64,000 nt of DNA, taken from Hirudo medicinalis. Taxonomy: Eukaryota; Annelida; Clitellata; Hirudinida; Hirudinidae. Positions within the stretch are counted from its first letter, which is position 1. Each line of letters begins with the position of its first letter. Shown one piece after another: positions 14,813 through 31,234 of the stretch. The stretch covers positions 37,022-101,021 of the forward strand of contig MPNW01000060.1 of NCBI GenBank assembly GCA_011800805.1, read 5' to 3'. The notes beneath the pieces are model-generated. The model had not been told where the DNA came from and did not search any database. It saw only the letters and a program-made list of their open reading frames with translations. The position numbers were made by a program, and so were the translations under genes.

Positions 14813-16299
14813 GAATTAAATTAAAAATTCATTCTAATGAATTTCAAATAAATTGTTGTCAGACAGTAAAAGTCGTGCCAAGTCCAAATCATCTTAGTTA
14901 TGCAACGGGCTTTAATCAAATAAATAAATAATAAAAGTCGTGCATTCCATGAAAAACAGTGAAACCTTCTGGTTTCGATGGACCATAATCAGTTTTCTTA
15001 ATGAAAAATTCCGAGGAGCTTATTGAGGAACAATTTCAACAACAACAACTTTGACAAATAATTCGACTCCTCACATTCACAGATCTTCGCGCCTTAAATG
15101 TTTACTTCTGCAGAAAATGATTTACAAATATCATATTTTTGAAATAAAATTTAAAAATATAAATAAACCTTAATTATTGCATTTAAAACAAATTAATTTG
15201 CACCTTTTAGGATTTTAATTTTTCAAACATGTTTAAGTTTATTTGTTCAAAATTTCGATTAAGCATTGTAATTGGAATAAATGCTTTTTTAAATATTTTT
15301 CGAAAATGATGGGGATTGAAATTAATTAACATTTAGCATACAAAAATTGTCAATCGTGCCATTCTTTTAAGAAAATTGGATTACTCTGACAGAGGCATCG
15401 CCTTGGAAATGGTTCAAAACCGTGAAATGTGTACAAGTCCATTTTTTGAATTCAACTTCACTGGTTCAACTACTTGTTACTAGTTGTTACAAATAACCAA
15501 CAGGGCTCATTCTGGGTCAATTTCTATTTAATATTTAACTTAATCATAGCATAACATGTAGTTATTATGTTCTCTTACCTAAAGTAAATCTAAGTAAAGA
15601 TTCTCTTTGATTTTACAGACGTCATAAAGATCTGGAAGACACTTGATTACCAGTTATGCACATTGATATGTTCTGGGAATTTTCAGTCTCGATGGTTTTT
15701 GATTCTAAAACTTTTTCACAGAGTTTAATGCTTTTGTGAACCTCCAAGCTGTTACATACCGATGCAGCTCAAGGAGTTTGTTGAAGTTCAAATCGATCGA
15801 TAACACCGAGGAGTTGATGACAATCCTGCCCAGGAGCTCAGATGACTCAGAGAAGAACTGTGTCCGCACATGGCCAGTTCTGCAGATCGTCAACAGATTG
15901 ATACATTTTGTAGGTAGATGAACTTGGGCGAGATATTCGAAGGAGTTTGCTGTGAAGTCAATGTTTAAGAGACATAGTTGAATAGATGACGCAGAGATGA
16001 CTGCAAGACTTAGAATGGAGACCCGATCTCTGAGCAGACCCAACTCGAGGTCATGGGCGGTCAGTAACTGTAAATCCCTGCCGACGTATCTGAAAGCAAT
16101 GAATCCCTCATCATGTCACGTGTCAGTCAAGGATAAACGTCTATTTTCTTGTCTTTTATGACATCTGTGAGTGCATCAAATTTGTTAGCAACGGAAGAGG
16201 CATCCCAATGTAATGTTAGTTGCCTCAATATTTATGCTATCGGATGAAGCCCTGGAACTCATAATCGCAACATCTTTGGCGATGTTTAGGTTCTAGGCT

Positions 16300-16860
16300 T
16301 AAAAAACACCGTACATGATATCATACAAAATCTTCTCAACAACCTATAAAGTCATATCCTCTGATGCCCCATATCTCGCCTCTCTACTTACTAAAACCAC
16401 GACAATATCTGGACGAGCCTCTCTTCGCTCTTCACGTCATCCCACGTTCCTGGATCCGAGGTCCCACAGTGTTAAGTTTGTTGAGGGACCACTACTTCTA
16501 CGTCAACACTCCTAGAACATGGAATGCCCCCTCCTCACTCATATTCGAACTGCTGCCACCCAGCTCTTCGGTGCTCAACTAAAGACTTATTTCTTCAACT
16601 CTTAACAAAAATTACACTAAAATTATTACATTGTCTGCCTTTCTAACCACTAATTATGTTTTATTCGCTTGTTTTTACTTCATTTCAAATTTATTTAATT
16701 TTACATTTAATTATTTTTGCATTTAATCTTTCATTTTATTATATTATTTGATTGCCTCTTGAATACCTTTTCTTCTCGTTTGTTAAAATGCCTTGGCATC
16801 CAAATGGATATACAAGGCACTTTAAATATCGGCCAATTGTAGTTGATAAGCATCAAGAAT
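16300..16860 (+). mobile_element. CR1/L2-type LINE 3' fragment
   Basis: The frame at 16364-16582 reads the C-terminal end of a CR1/L2-type polyprotein: PHISPLYLLKPRQYL, the R..P.SWI region, and RTWNAPSSLIFELLP. This matches the usual APR.WN.LP..IR pattern, followed by 3' UTR, the conserved hairpin at 16789-16820 and the element end. It is strongly 5'-truncated and frame-broken near its left edge. Confidence 0.7.
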
Positions 16861-16884
16861 TGTATATTTTATCAGTAAACCAAT

Positions 16885-17165
16885 AGTTTCTTTCTTTGTT
16901 TATTCTAAACTCTGCTCATGTCATAGTCAATAAGTATTTGAGTTAATTTCTAATGTTAAGAAAGATTCAGATGGTGCTCCGTCATCATCAAATTCGTCGT
17001 CGTTGTCATCATCGTCATCATCCTCTTCACGTCATTATCATATTCTGATGTTTGACGTCATTTCATTGACATTCATTTCTTCATTCATTCTTCTATTTGT
17101 ATGATATTTTTTTGAAATTCAGAAATGAAACTCTAATTGTTTTTGTAAAAGTACAATTCTTGAGC

Positions 17166-17199
<34 letters not shown>

Positions 17200-17480
17200 G
17201 TCGTCGTCTAAAGCGATTACAAATGATTACACACATCACATAGGTTCTCTTCAGGGGATTTCCATAGAAACTAACTCAAATAAAGGACATCCAAACATTC
17301 GAGCTTTGAATTAAATGTTCGAAATGTGTGTAATTTAAAACAAATAATAATAATAATAGTAACAACTTCAACAACAACAATAACAATAATAATAATAAAA
17401 ATGATTTGCTAATTATTTTGAAAAGCATTACAGCATCTCAAATGTGAAATAACATTACTTGTTATTACTGTTCCATTGTT
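16885..17480 (+). repeat. Duplicated repeat flanking an ATC microsatellite (copy 2)
   Basis: Contains the same left block (ttcagatggtgctccgtcat, near 16965-16986) and right block (aaaagcattacagcatctca, near 17422-17441) as the copy at 9760-11060. Between them are short ATC tracts (16982-17030 and 17167-17208) and unique sequence. It directly follows the LINE fragment ending near 16860. Confidence 0.65.
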
Positions 17481-17575
17481 TTCATTAATTTAAAAAATAA
17501 TTAAAATAAGTGTAGAAATTGTTATTTTATTGCAACATAAGGCGATGACAGTTGAAGAACTTAAAATGCTTCCTG

Positions 17576-17826
17576 GAATCATATCAACATCAACATCAAC
17601 ATCACCATCATCATCATCATCACCATCTCCAATCATCATCATCCATCACATCACAACACCACATCCAACATCAACATGCACATCAACNTCACATCAATAT
17701 CAACATCACATCAACATCAACATCACATCAATATCAACATCACATCAACATCACATCAATATCAACATCACATCAACATCAACATCACATCAATATCAAC
17801 ATCACATCAACATCAACATCACATCA
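17576..17826. repeat. ATC/AACATC-derived satellite
   Basis: Dense interspersion of atcaacatcaacatcac and atcacatcaatatcaacatc units, a higher-order array derived from the ATC triplet. One ambiguous base (N) at 17688. Open frames in it are triplet artefacts. Confidence 0.85.
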
Positions 17827-17859
17827 ACTTCCAGTTCGAGTGAATTGGTGAGGACCTGT

Positions 17860-19288
17860 TAATAAAGGAGATTTAAGGATCAGGTACCGAGCGCCTGTTA
17901 AGCTGTAACAACAGCAACAATAACAACAACAACGTAGTAATTCAAATAGTATTTTCTTTAAAATACAAATTGTCAACCGATTACACGAACGAGCAAATAA
18001 GCAATGAAGTTGCTTATAATTACTAGTAAGATAAGCATTTCCTAATTTAAAAACATTTCTAAAAAATAACATTGCATAATAGAAATCCATTTAAATTATC
18101 AAATAAAAGGTTCCAATATGGCTTCCATGCACATCCGCCTTAAGAGGAAACTAATAATTATATTTAATTATATTACTGCATCCACTCGAACAAGTGATTT
18201 CAACAACAATAAAATAAAATATTCCTAAAACTAAAATGCAATGTTCGGGGAGCCTCAGAACAAATAATATCATAAATAATTAATTAAGTAATAATTATAT
18301 TACATTATTATATGAAATATAACTATATTATATTAAATGTAATTATATTAAAATATTTATTTACTTTTTATATTTTTTATATTAAATGGAAAATTGATGC
18401 AGATCTCTGTTATTGCATTTAAACAAGTGGTGGCAATTAAAATAATATTTATGGTAATAAATAAATAAATTATAATTAATAATTAATAATAATATTTAAA
18501 ATGAATAAAAAAGATTCATATTAAAATTGAATGTGATAAAGAAAATCGCGAAATTCATCTTCAATGTTTTCACTTTCAGAATCCACGAGGATCTCAAGGA
18601 AGTCGTCACGATGGAATAAATTAATTAAAATTAATTAAATTCAAATAGAAATTTAATCTTAGTTTAACATAAAATTGATTTTATTGAGAATAAACATCGA
18701 ATTAGTTATTGTTTTAAGTCAAAATCATAAATAATTATGCTTAGAATTTTTCAAAAATATTGAAGGAAAAATGACATGTATAACAAGTACAACACACTGT
18801 ACACTGTACATTGTACATTGTACATTGTACACTATATACTGCACACTGCACAGTTCCTTATAAAAGCTCAAGAACCTCGCCACAGAATTCCTCAATTTAA
18901 ACTCGAGGTGGGACTGCTTAAAAAAAAAATTTTCTGTTGTTAATTATATTATGATATTTTAATTATATTATGATGTTTTAATTATATTAATATATTTTAA
19001 ATGTATTATGATGTTTTAATTATATTAATATATTTTAAATGTATTATGATGTTTTAATTATATTAATATATTTTAATTATATTATGATATTTGTAATTAA
19101 ATTATGATATTGATAGCTATATTATAAATATTAAGCACAACAGAAAATATTAAGTAAAGCGTTCAGTAACAACTGAACATTATGCTATTAATTTTCAAGC
19201 TTTTATTGGTCTTTCATAAATTAATGACAATTTATATTGTTAAATACTACTTCACATTTGCATCTTATTTATTATTAATTACGAATAA
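17860..19288. other. AT-rich gene-free stretch with small tandem arrays
   Basis: No gene seen. It contains a tgtacat/cactgtaca array at about 18790-18850 and a 38-bp AT-rich tandem repeat (ttttaattatattaatatat plus about 18 bases) in roughly three to four copies at 18941-19110. The promoter of the SLC17-like gene should lie near its end. Confidence 0.6.
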
Positions 19289-22200
19289 ATGGAATTTCAG
19301 CAAAACAAACGCACGATGCGGAGTGTCAACAACACGTCTTCAAACAGCAACAGCAGCAACAACAACAATAACAACAACAGCAACAACAACAACGACAACA
19401 ACAGCAGCAACAGTAGCAACAACAACAACAACAGCAGCAGCAACAACAACAACATTTCCAGCGAACACAGTTGCGTAGAAGTTGAGAATACAGAGGAGCT
19501 TCCAAAAGGAGGTAAATATTGGATCCGTTGACAGATATTCATTCACACTCATTGCGTATAAAAATGCAGCATAACATAATAAATAATAGAAACAATAATA
19601 TTAATATTTTTATACTTTTTATTCCTGATAAATGTTTGTATTCAATTAAATATTTTAACCAATCCAAAAACATTTGAGAAGTCCTTGGAACTTTTGTAAA
19701 TATAAAACTTACATTACGAATAAAGTTATTAGAACTTATTACGAATAAAGCTTCCAAATAAAAAATAAATAATAATTGTTATAATGACTTAGCATATTTG
19801 CATAATTATTGTGCAGTACTTGTACGTCGCCAGTGTAAAATGTTTCGCGCCTCATCATGAAATCCTTGTAACGTTCGAGTAACGTCAGAGGTGAAAATGG
19901 TTGAAGAGTATACAAAACAATGGCAACGAATATGTTGGTACAGATTAAAAATTCCAATTACCCTCGAATATTACCTTAAAAATGGAAGATAATTATCTTG
20001 TCGCGAATACATTGATTTGTACTTCATGTTCTGAACCCACTCCTCAAAAATACTCATTTAGCTAGCTTCATGATGATGCCACGATATGAATAATGAGTCT
20101 GATTCTTCGCCTCTCAACGAAATTTCACGCCTCCAATTCACCTTTAAACTTTTTTTTAAGAATTTTCTGTGGCATTTCGTGTTCATAACTTTGGAATCTC
20201 TCATCAAATTGATCATTTCACCCCTGTTTTCTTTCAACTTTTGTGAATGATTTAGTCCTTCGATGTTATCTTGTAAACGATTTGTTTATTCATTCGTTAA
20301 TTAATTATCCACTTAACTTTTACTAATCTTGAAGACTCCTCAGAACTTAGAGACGTCCGATGGTACAAGTCAGCCAGAACCTGCATAGCCTTCATGTCGG
20401 CCCTTGGATACACCTTCTTCTACCTTCTCAGAGTTAATCTGAGTATTGCCATGGTCTTTATGGTGTCCGACCAACCTTCAATCATTAGCAACTTATCAGG
20501 CGTCAGTCGAGTGGCAGCGAGGAATCGTACGGACACTTCGAATTTTGTCATCAACAACTCCACTTCTTTGTTCAACCATTCCATCGTTCAGTCGTCTTCG
20601 GCAACTCAGGAATCAATTTCTTCCACCAACTACGCTACTTTTCCCTTGGATGAGCATCCGCATACAACTTCAACTCATCTTTCAACCTTCCAAACTGAGA
20701 TGTCGGACAGAATTGAAGACGTATGCAATGAGGTGACCTTGATGCACGAAGGTCACGAGAAGAAATACAAAGTGAGACTATGTTGGTTTCACGTGTTTAA
20801 CGTTTTAATTAACTTGACCTCGTCAAAATAATTTGGCAGCTAAAAAAAATTAGTATTTCATTGTGGATTAAACGTTGATTACAACTGACGAGGATTGCTT
20901 AAGTTGTACATGCAGACCGGGGTTTGCAATCGGAATTTATTAGGTAACTGTTTAATTCAACAGAAACATATTTTTACGCAAGGCCTAATCTAGTAATTTT
21001 TAATCGTGCACCTGCAAGAATGGAATAATTTCATTAACTCAGTCTGGTTTCAAATAGTTCCTGCTTCACAAAACTCGATGAATTTATGTGCGCTCACTTG
21101 GCTTTCTGTCACAATTGGTTACAATTTGCTGAACATGGGGTATCGAGTTGTTGGAATGATTTTCATTAAATTATGACCACGATGATGCTATTTGATATAA
21201 TAGCAATAATGCCGAATAACAAAATATAACATAAACTTATTTTTATTAATATTATTATATCGATCATCATCATCATCCTCAGGGAGAATTTTCATGGAGC
21301 AAGGAGACGACTGGTTATGTTCTCAGCTCCTTCTTCTACGGCTACATTGTCACCCAATTCCCTGGCGGCTGGTTGGCAACTCGTTTCGGAACAAAACACA
21401 TCTTCGGAGGTGGAATGTTCATCTCCATTGTGGCCACATTCTTGACTCCTTTGGCTGCACGAAGTCATCCTTACCTGCTTATCGCTCTTCGAGCGATCAT
21501 TGGTTTGGCTCACGTGAGTTCTTTTATTGGGATGCTTGGAGAAGAGACGGGCAAAGGCCAACTCCAAGGCAACGACTTTTGTCAGTTCTACAGAGATTTC
21601 CAGGGTCATGAGGTAGAGTTAGGGTTATGGGTAGGGTTAGGGATGGAGTTAGGCTTTGAGTTGGCTTTTGTCCGTCACTTGGCCAACAATCTTTTAGTGG
21701 AACTCCTTGACGTCACATTAGGCTAAGCGTGATACTTTAACGTTTCAAATTTATGAGCATCAAAAATCGCAAGCTAATATTTTGGGTGAATATTTGAATC
21801 CCACCCCACTCCATGTTGAAAAAAATTGATATGAAGGTCCTGTTCTTTGATTTAGCTGGTTTGAATTTATGAGGGAATATTGGTTTTGAAATTGTTTTTG
21901 AAATACTTGTTAGCGATAATTATTCAACAACATGCCGTTTAATCAAGAAGGATCTACTTGCTTAAGAATCTCATTTGTGGGTCGTTTCGCAGTTAACCAG
22001 ACAACCGATTTGATATGATTTCAGGTAAAATTCACTCAATAGTATCGCTTGTATTTTCTACGCTTGTACAGGGAGCCGGTTTTCCAGCCACTCATGTTCT
22101 TTATAGTCTTTGGTTCCCACCCCTTGAACGGACGAGGTACATCACGTTCTCCCATGCAGGTACAAATGCTTCTTGGATGGATGGATGGATTTCGAATTAA

Positions 22201-22883
22201 TGGATTTATATTAGGAATATAAAACTGTTGATTCGAAACAATGTTCAATATAAGATAGAAAATAAAATATGATTTTTCTAATTAATAATATTTTTATTCG
22301 ACACAGGAACAATGGCTGGAGCAATAGTTGCCCTTTCAGTTTCAGGATTCATTTGTGACATTCCCATAGACAATGGATGGCCTTTCATATTTTATATCTA
22401 TGGTCTGTCAGTTGGTTTCCATTTATGGTCCAGTTTAAATGTCTTTCATTTTTATCATTTTCCAATTCCAATTAAAGTGCAAATTTATTTAAAATATTAA
22501 CGATAAAACGATTAATTATTTTTTCCTGATATCTTCAAATGCTTTAATAATGTACTTGTTTTTCAACTTGACATCCCTCAAACATGAATACGTTTTAATC
22601 AAATCAATTTGTTACGAATGATTTTTGTATGCATGCGTGTTGAGCTTTCTTTATGATGTCCTCACAATGACTGAATTGCAACGATAAGGAATTTCAATAA
22701 ATCTATTGAAACACTTTCTTCAAATACTCTTATAAACTCAAGAAAGTCATGTGGTTATGTAATCATGTTTCTATGTAATCGTCTTAAAAGTTAAAAGTTC
22801 TATTTTACCATTCACGCAGTTTGGCTTGAAATCAAAAACACCATTTACATCATAATTTTGATATTATTATTGTTGTTGTTATA

Positions 22884-22934
<51 letters not shown>

Positions 22935-23378
22935 TTGTCATTTGGTAGGTACAGCCTCCTTGTTGTGGTTCATGCTGTGGAATTATTTCGTGTACGACTC
23001 TCCTCTCAAACATCCACGGATTGACCCCATTGAGAGGGACTACATTGTCACCAAGATTGGGCCCTCCGTCTACAGCGGTGTTATGGTAAGCAGCTAATAA
23101 GGGGGGTTGATGGTATTAATTAAACAAGCCACCCAAGCAATTTACTCAACTCAATCACCAGCTTAAATAAGCATGAGTTCATTAATCTCATGTTATTGAT
23201 AATATTTATAAATATTTATGACTATAATTTAGAATTGTTTATTCATTTGCTTTTTTTATCTCGAAATGTTTGCTTGCCGCTAGGTTGTTGCCTTCCAAAA
23301 ATAGTTTCAAACGCTATCATCACTTTCACCATCACTTCATCATCATCATCATCGTCATCGTCATCGTCATTGTCGTCG

Positions 23379-23419
<41 letters not shown>

Positions 23420-25407
23420 TTCTTCTTCATTACGTTAACCTGTCATCAACTACCAGCGTCATTGTAACCTATGTTATATTGAAGGAACGTTAGCAAAAAT
23501 TTCTTCCTGTTAACCTTCACCATCATCGTCATCGCCATCATCGTCGTCGCCATCATCATCATCACCATCATCATCATCACCATCATCGTAGTTATGTTTT
23601 TCTCCAGCACCGTGAAAGGATACCCTGGTCATATGTGCTCAGATCGATGCCAGTTTGGGCCATTGTTGTGACGCATCTGGGAAATAATTGGGCCAATTAC
23701 ACAATTCTTGTCTGCATACCACTTTTTATGAAAGAAGTCTTAAAGTTTAACACAAAGGAGGTGGCTATTTTAAAAAATGGATTCGTGAATATTAATTAAA
23801 AATATTATTAACTAAAATAAAAAAACAATTCATCAATTTAAAATATAGATAATATTAAAACATATTAATTCTGGTAGCGATGCTAAAGAAATAAAATCCA
23901 TAAATGCATAATGACAGTGACATTTCATGTTTATGTTGCCAGAATGGAGTTCTGAGTTCCTTGCCTTATGTCCTCAGCTTCTTCGTGTCAATTGGGTCGG
24001 GTCAAATAGCTGACCTGCTTATTAGGAAGGAAATTCTCTCAACCACCAACACCAGGAAGCTCTTCCAATTATTATGTAGGTCAATTAATCACGTGAATGA
24101 ATCACATTTTATTGGTTAACCATTTTATAACCGATCCTTATTAAATGAAATAGATCGCATGTGATTTATTCTGCAAAAGATTTGTTTGAACATCGGATGT
24201 TGATTCAGAAGAAAATAGCACTGTCAAAATAGCACTTCAAGCTCTCGCATTAGCAGCTCAAACAAAAATAGATCGAACAGAAAAATCCCTAACATTCTAA
24301 ATTATGTTAAACGAATTGCGCTCAACCATCAGAGTTCGTAAATAAAAATTAGGAGACATTTTAAGAGAAGAAGACAGCGTTAATCAATTTAGGCTCAACA
24401 TCCTGCCTAAAACGAAGATTGGAGGGTATCTGTCGGAAGCAATTCACTTAACTTAAACTATCAAAGACTACAAATTGGTAAACAAAAATATAAGTTGAGT
24501 TATAAAATAGAAACACGGTAAAAGCCACTAAGATTATAATTTCAAAGGTGATTCTTACTGGAATAAATATTTTATTCAGCCTCGGGTATACCTGCCATGT
24601 TGTTGGTGGCCATAGGGTTCATAGACTGCCGAAACAGGTACTGGGCTGTACTTCTACTGTGCCTGATTGTCAGTATAAACAGCTTATGTAGAGCTGGTTT
24701 CATGGTTAACCATGTCGACATAGCACCGAGGTGGGAGGTTATTAGTTGACATTATTATTATTATTATTTATATCTTCTTAATTAAATTTTCAAATTGATC
24801 AATTAAACCTTCATGCTAGCATTTTGCTTCTTCAATGAATTGAAGCATGCTATAAATTGATAAGATGCAATTTTATTCGCAGCGACGAATTAATTCCATA
24901 ACTAATAATAACTAATAACTGTATTATCTCAAATGTATTTGAGGTGAATGAAGTGTAAATGACATGTTGTGTACATCGATGAAACCTACCTGTACATATT
25001 TTTCCAGGTATGCCGGTCTTTTGTTTGGCATTTCAAATACACTCGGAACAACACCTGGCATTCTGAGTCCAATTGTGGTAGGAATGTTGACAACGACGGT
25101 GAGTTTCTTCTCGACGCCTTCCACCCAAGCTCCATTATTAAATAATTTCCCAACTTTTATATTCAATTATTACTCGTTTGTAGTTATTACTTATATTTAA
25201 TTCTAGGGTTCAAGGGAGGAGTGGGTGATTGTGTTCAACATTTGTGCTGCTCTCCTGGTCGGTAGTTGCATATTCTACCTCGTCTTTGGCGACGGAAAGT
25301 TGCAGAAGTGGTCATCGCCCAGTATCGTAGAAATTCGTACGGTGAACGGTGAAAAGACAAATCCATGTGACGATGGAATATCGGACCGTCTTGTGACGAA
25401 GATGTGA
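19289..25407 (+). CDS. SLC17-family (sialin/VGLUT-like) anion transporter
   Basis: Major-facilitator transporter; family members move organic anions (sialic acid, glutamate, phosphate) across lysosomal, vesicular or plasma membranes. Eleven exons join in phase: 19289-19511, 20335-20771, 21283-21513, 22072-22159, 22307-22402, 22949-23085, 23608-23760, 23943-24075, 24580-24730, 25008-25098, 25207-25407 (stop TGA), about 646 residues. Residues ~10-60 are an unusual Asn/Ser homopolymer tract (CAA/AAC expansion). TM1 carries YLLRVNLSIAMVFMV. A long Ser/Thr-rich loop with several N-glycosylation sequons follows. Then come WSKETTGYVLSSFFYGYIVT, QFPGGWLATRFGTKHIFGGG, GAGFPATHVL, GTMAGAIVALSVSG, THLGNNWANYTILVCIPLFM and a final TM before a hydrophilic tail. 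The exact substrate cannot be assigned. Whether the Asn-rich exon holds the true start is less certain than the rest. Confidence 0.9.
21612..21660 (+). repeat. Degenerate TTAGGG-like tract
   Basis: Several GTTAGGG/GGTAGGG units sit in the intron just after exon 3 of the SLC17-like gene. A similar gttagggttgaggat stretch is at about 42772-42830. Short and imperfect; not a telomere. Confidence 0.4.
22880..22935 (+). repeat. (TTA)n microsatellite next to a splice acceptor
   Basis: An uninterrupted ATT/TTA triplet run ends about 13 bases before the acceptor of SLC17 exon 6 (22949), so it forms most of the region upstream of that 3' splice site. Confidence 0.9.
23330..23590 (+). repeat. (ATC)n microsatellite tracts
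   Basis: Two ATC/GTC triplet tracts (23330-23420 and 23518-23590) in the intron before SLC17 exon 7, the second ending about 18 bases upstream of the acceptor at 23608. Confidence 0.9.
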
Positions 25408-25777
25408 ATGAAATTTCAGACGATCATTATTGATATTATTTGTACTTGTGTTAGTCATATTTGTACTTCAATAACAACCGTTATTATCATTATCATTACC
25501 ATTTATGGTATTATCATTCCAATGACATTGTAATCGTTTAACGATTGTGCTTCAGTAGTTTTATTGTTGTCGCATTACTTAAATTATTCTACAGTCAATA
25601 TTCGCTGACATTTAAATTATTGTTAGTCAAGTGTTGCTGTTTAATAAATAATAGAATCATCTATTATGATAATCATTTCCACCAAGCCTAAATGCTTTAT
25701 TATGCGATTATTAATATTTTTGGTTGTATTTTGGATATTCGATAATTAATTACATGTTGAATGTTGTGTATGTCCCG

Positions 25778-25783
25778 AATAAA
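25778..25783 (+). terminator. AATAAA, candidate poly(A) signal of SLC17-like gene
   Basis: Canonical hexamer about 370 bases after the stop. Another AATAAA lies near 25645, so the choice of site is open. Confidence 0.4.
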
Positions 25784-26036
25784 AGATTAAAACGAGTATT
25801 GGTGCCATAATTACCTACCATAAACCATTCCTGAAACAACCACGTCATCTAAGAGTTTCATCTTATTGGTCGAAAAATAAGACATGCACGAAAAATATTA
25901 TTTGCCAAGTAATTTGTTAATAAAATCTTTAGGCTGTATAGTCCGCACTCAACTCACTATCACAAATTACCACCGTTAACAGCGCCGCTGTCTGCTTCGT
26001 CACCAAAAATGTGATGATGATGATGATGATGATGAT

Positions 26037-26101
<65 letters not shown>

Positions 26102-26130
26102 AGATGATGATGACGATGACGATGACGCTG

Positions 26131-26174
<44 letters not shown>

Positions 26175-27343
26175 TATATCAATGTTTATTTAGAAAGAGC
26201 CATAAGCTTAAGCATCAAGGGCGCTCGAAGTACAACAGCAAAGTACAATCGTACAACTTTCACCTGGTGGTCCTGTTTATTGTCGTTACCATGACAATAG
26301 CATCGACCCATCAATGAGGAACATCAATACGAAATGACTGAAGTGTACCGCACGGACGGAATCCATTGCTGGTAACTGTGTCCTAATGTGGTCTTTGAGG
26401 CAATATCGGTTTCGTATTTGTTCGCAACAGCTTCATCGCATTGTATTTTCATATATTACTACGAATGTCGCTGCCTGGTCATCGATTTAAAAAGGAATGA
26501 ACCCAATGCGATTCTGAGACAAAATTTCGTTGTGCCAAATGACTCCTCTCAGGCCCCATTTTTCAAAACTCACCTGATTTTCTGATTGTCCTCCTGGAGG
26601 ATCATGAACCTTTTACGTCGACTTAATGTTTCATTATTAATATTTTAAACGATAAAAACATTACGACATTTAAAAATTTTTTTTTTTTCATTATGAACAA
26701 TTCAACATGGAAACTTTCAAGGCAAACAGTAACAAAACAAACATCACAAAAATGTTCATGCCATCAAGAATTATGGAGTTTCATCCATCAAATCAATCCA
26801 TCATCATCCAAATGAAGCCATCCTAGAGTTCGTATTTTAGTGCAAATGTTTCATGAACCCCATCACAACATTATGACACCAATGATCATCACGACCACCA
26901 ATGTGATTAAACATCAACTGCACTTTATATGAAGTAATCAGCTAGTCACCAATATTCTGATGACCTTCAAATATATAATTTGCAGTGATGACGTCCTAAT
27001 GTATGTAAGATGATTATATGATGCGATGACGAATTTACGTAGGTATTTGACAAGCTTCATGGATTGTTTCCAATTAGTGATTGTTCCAGTCTCTTGTATC
27101 TTTCCATCAGTTGATTGTAAACCTGTTATTGTCAAACATGAAATTTCCTCAAAATGAATTTTCATTTAAAAGAATTTTCAGCTCCACAAATTATCAAATT
27201 GCAACTATTAACATCACCAAGTCAATTTATCACTACATCACCTCTTCTGCACCTTTGCAAGCGAACATGATATTTTGATCAACTATTGACAACCTTGCTA
27301 TCAGTACTACAATATGATTTAGAACTTAATGATAATTTAGTAA
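25784..27343. other. Convergent 3' intergenic region, mostly featureless
   Basis: Between the 3' ends of the SLC17-like gene and xylulokinase. Apart from the simple repeat at 26011-26172 no gene is supported; short frames here lack coding character. Confidence 0.5.
26011..26172 (+). repeat. Compound microsatellite (ATG)n-(ATGACG)n-(ATA)n
   Basis: Three adjacent arrays: ATG/GAT triplets, then a regular ATGACG hexamer array, then ATA triplets. The hexamer looks like a C-substituted version of the ATG array. Confidence 0.95.

Positions 27344-31234
<3,891 letters not shown>

Larger units (their letters stand above)
12885..16043 (-). pseudogene. Decayed leucine-rich (LRR/NLR-like) gene fragments
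   Basis: Several minus-strand blocks look protein-derived but do not form one intact gene. Block 13750-14110 reads leucine-rich units (NLKKLHIKANYTD, then DFSRFSKL, then KELVLESELTDSSF and LKSLTKLKSESF), with a frame change at about 13968-13972. Block 14227-14582 reads LLPPGLFERIIHKSKEL in one frame and continues as CATLQGPPRLE..., then RIKLLTLYAKFLTEEG in another. Block 15705-16043 is a Leu-rich 112-residue frame. The LPPGLF..II pattern plus downstream LRRs is reminiscent of NACHT/COR-LRR proteins, but this is inference. Block 12885-13091 may be unrelated. Confidence 0.35.

Noticed and set aside
21292..21726. Alternative frames on both strands over SLC17 exon 3
   Set aside because: Shadows of the conserved frame carrying WSKETTGYVLSSFFYGY.
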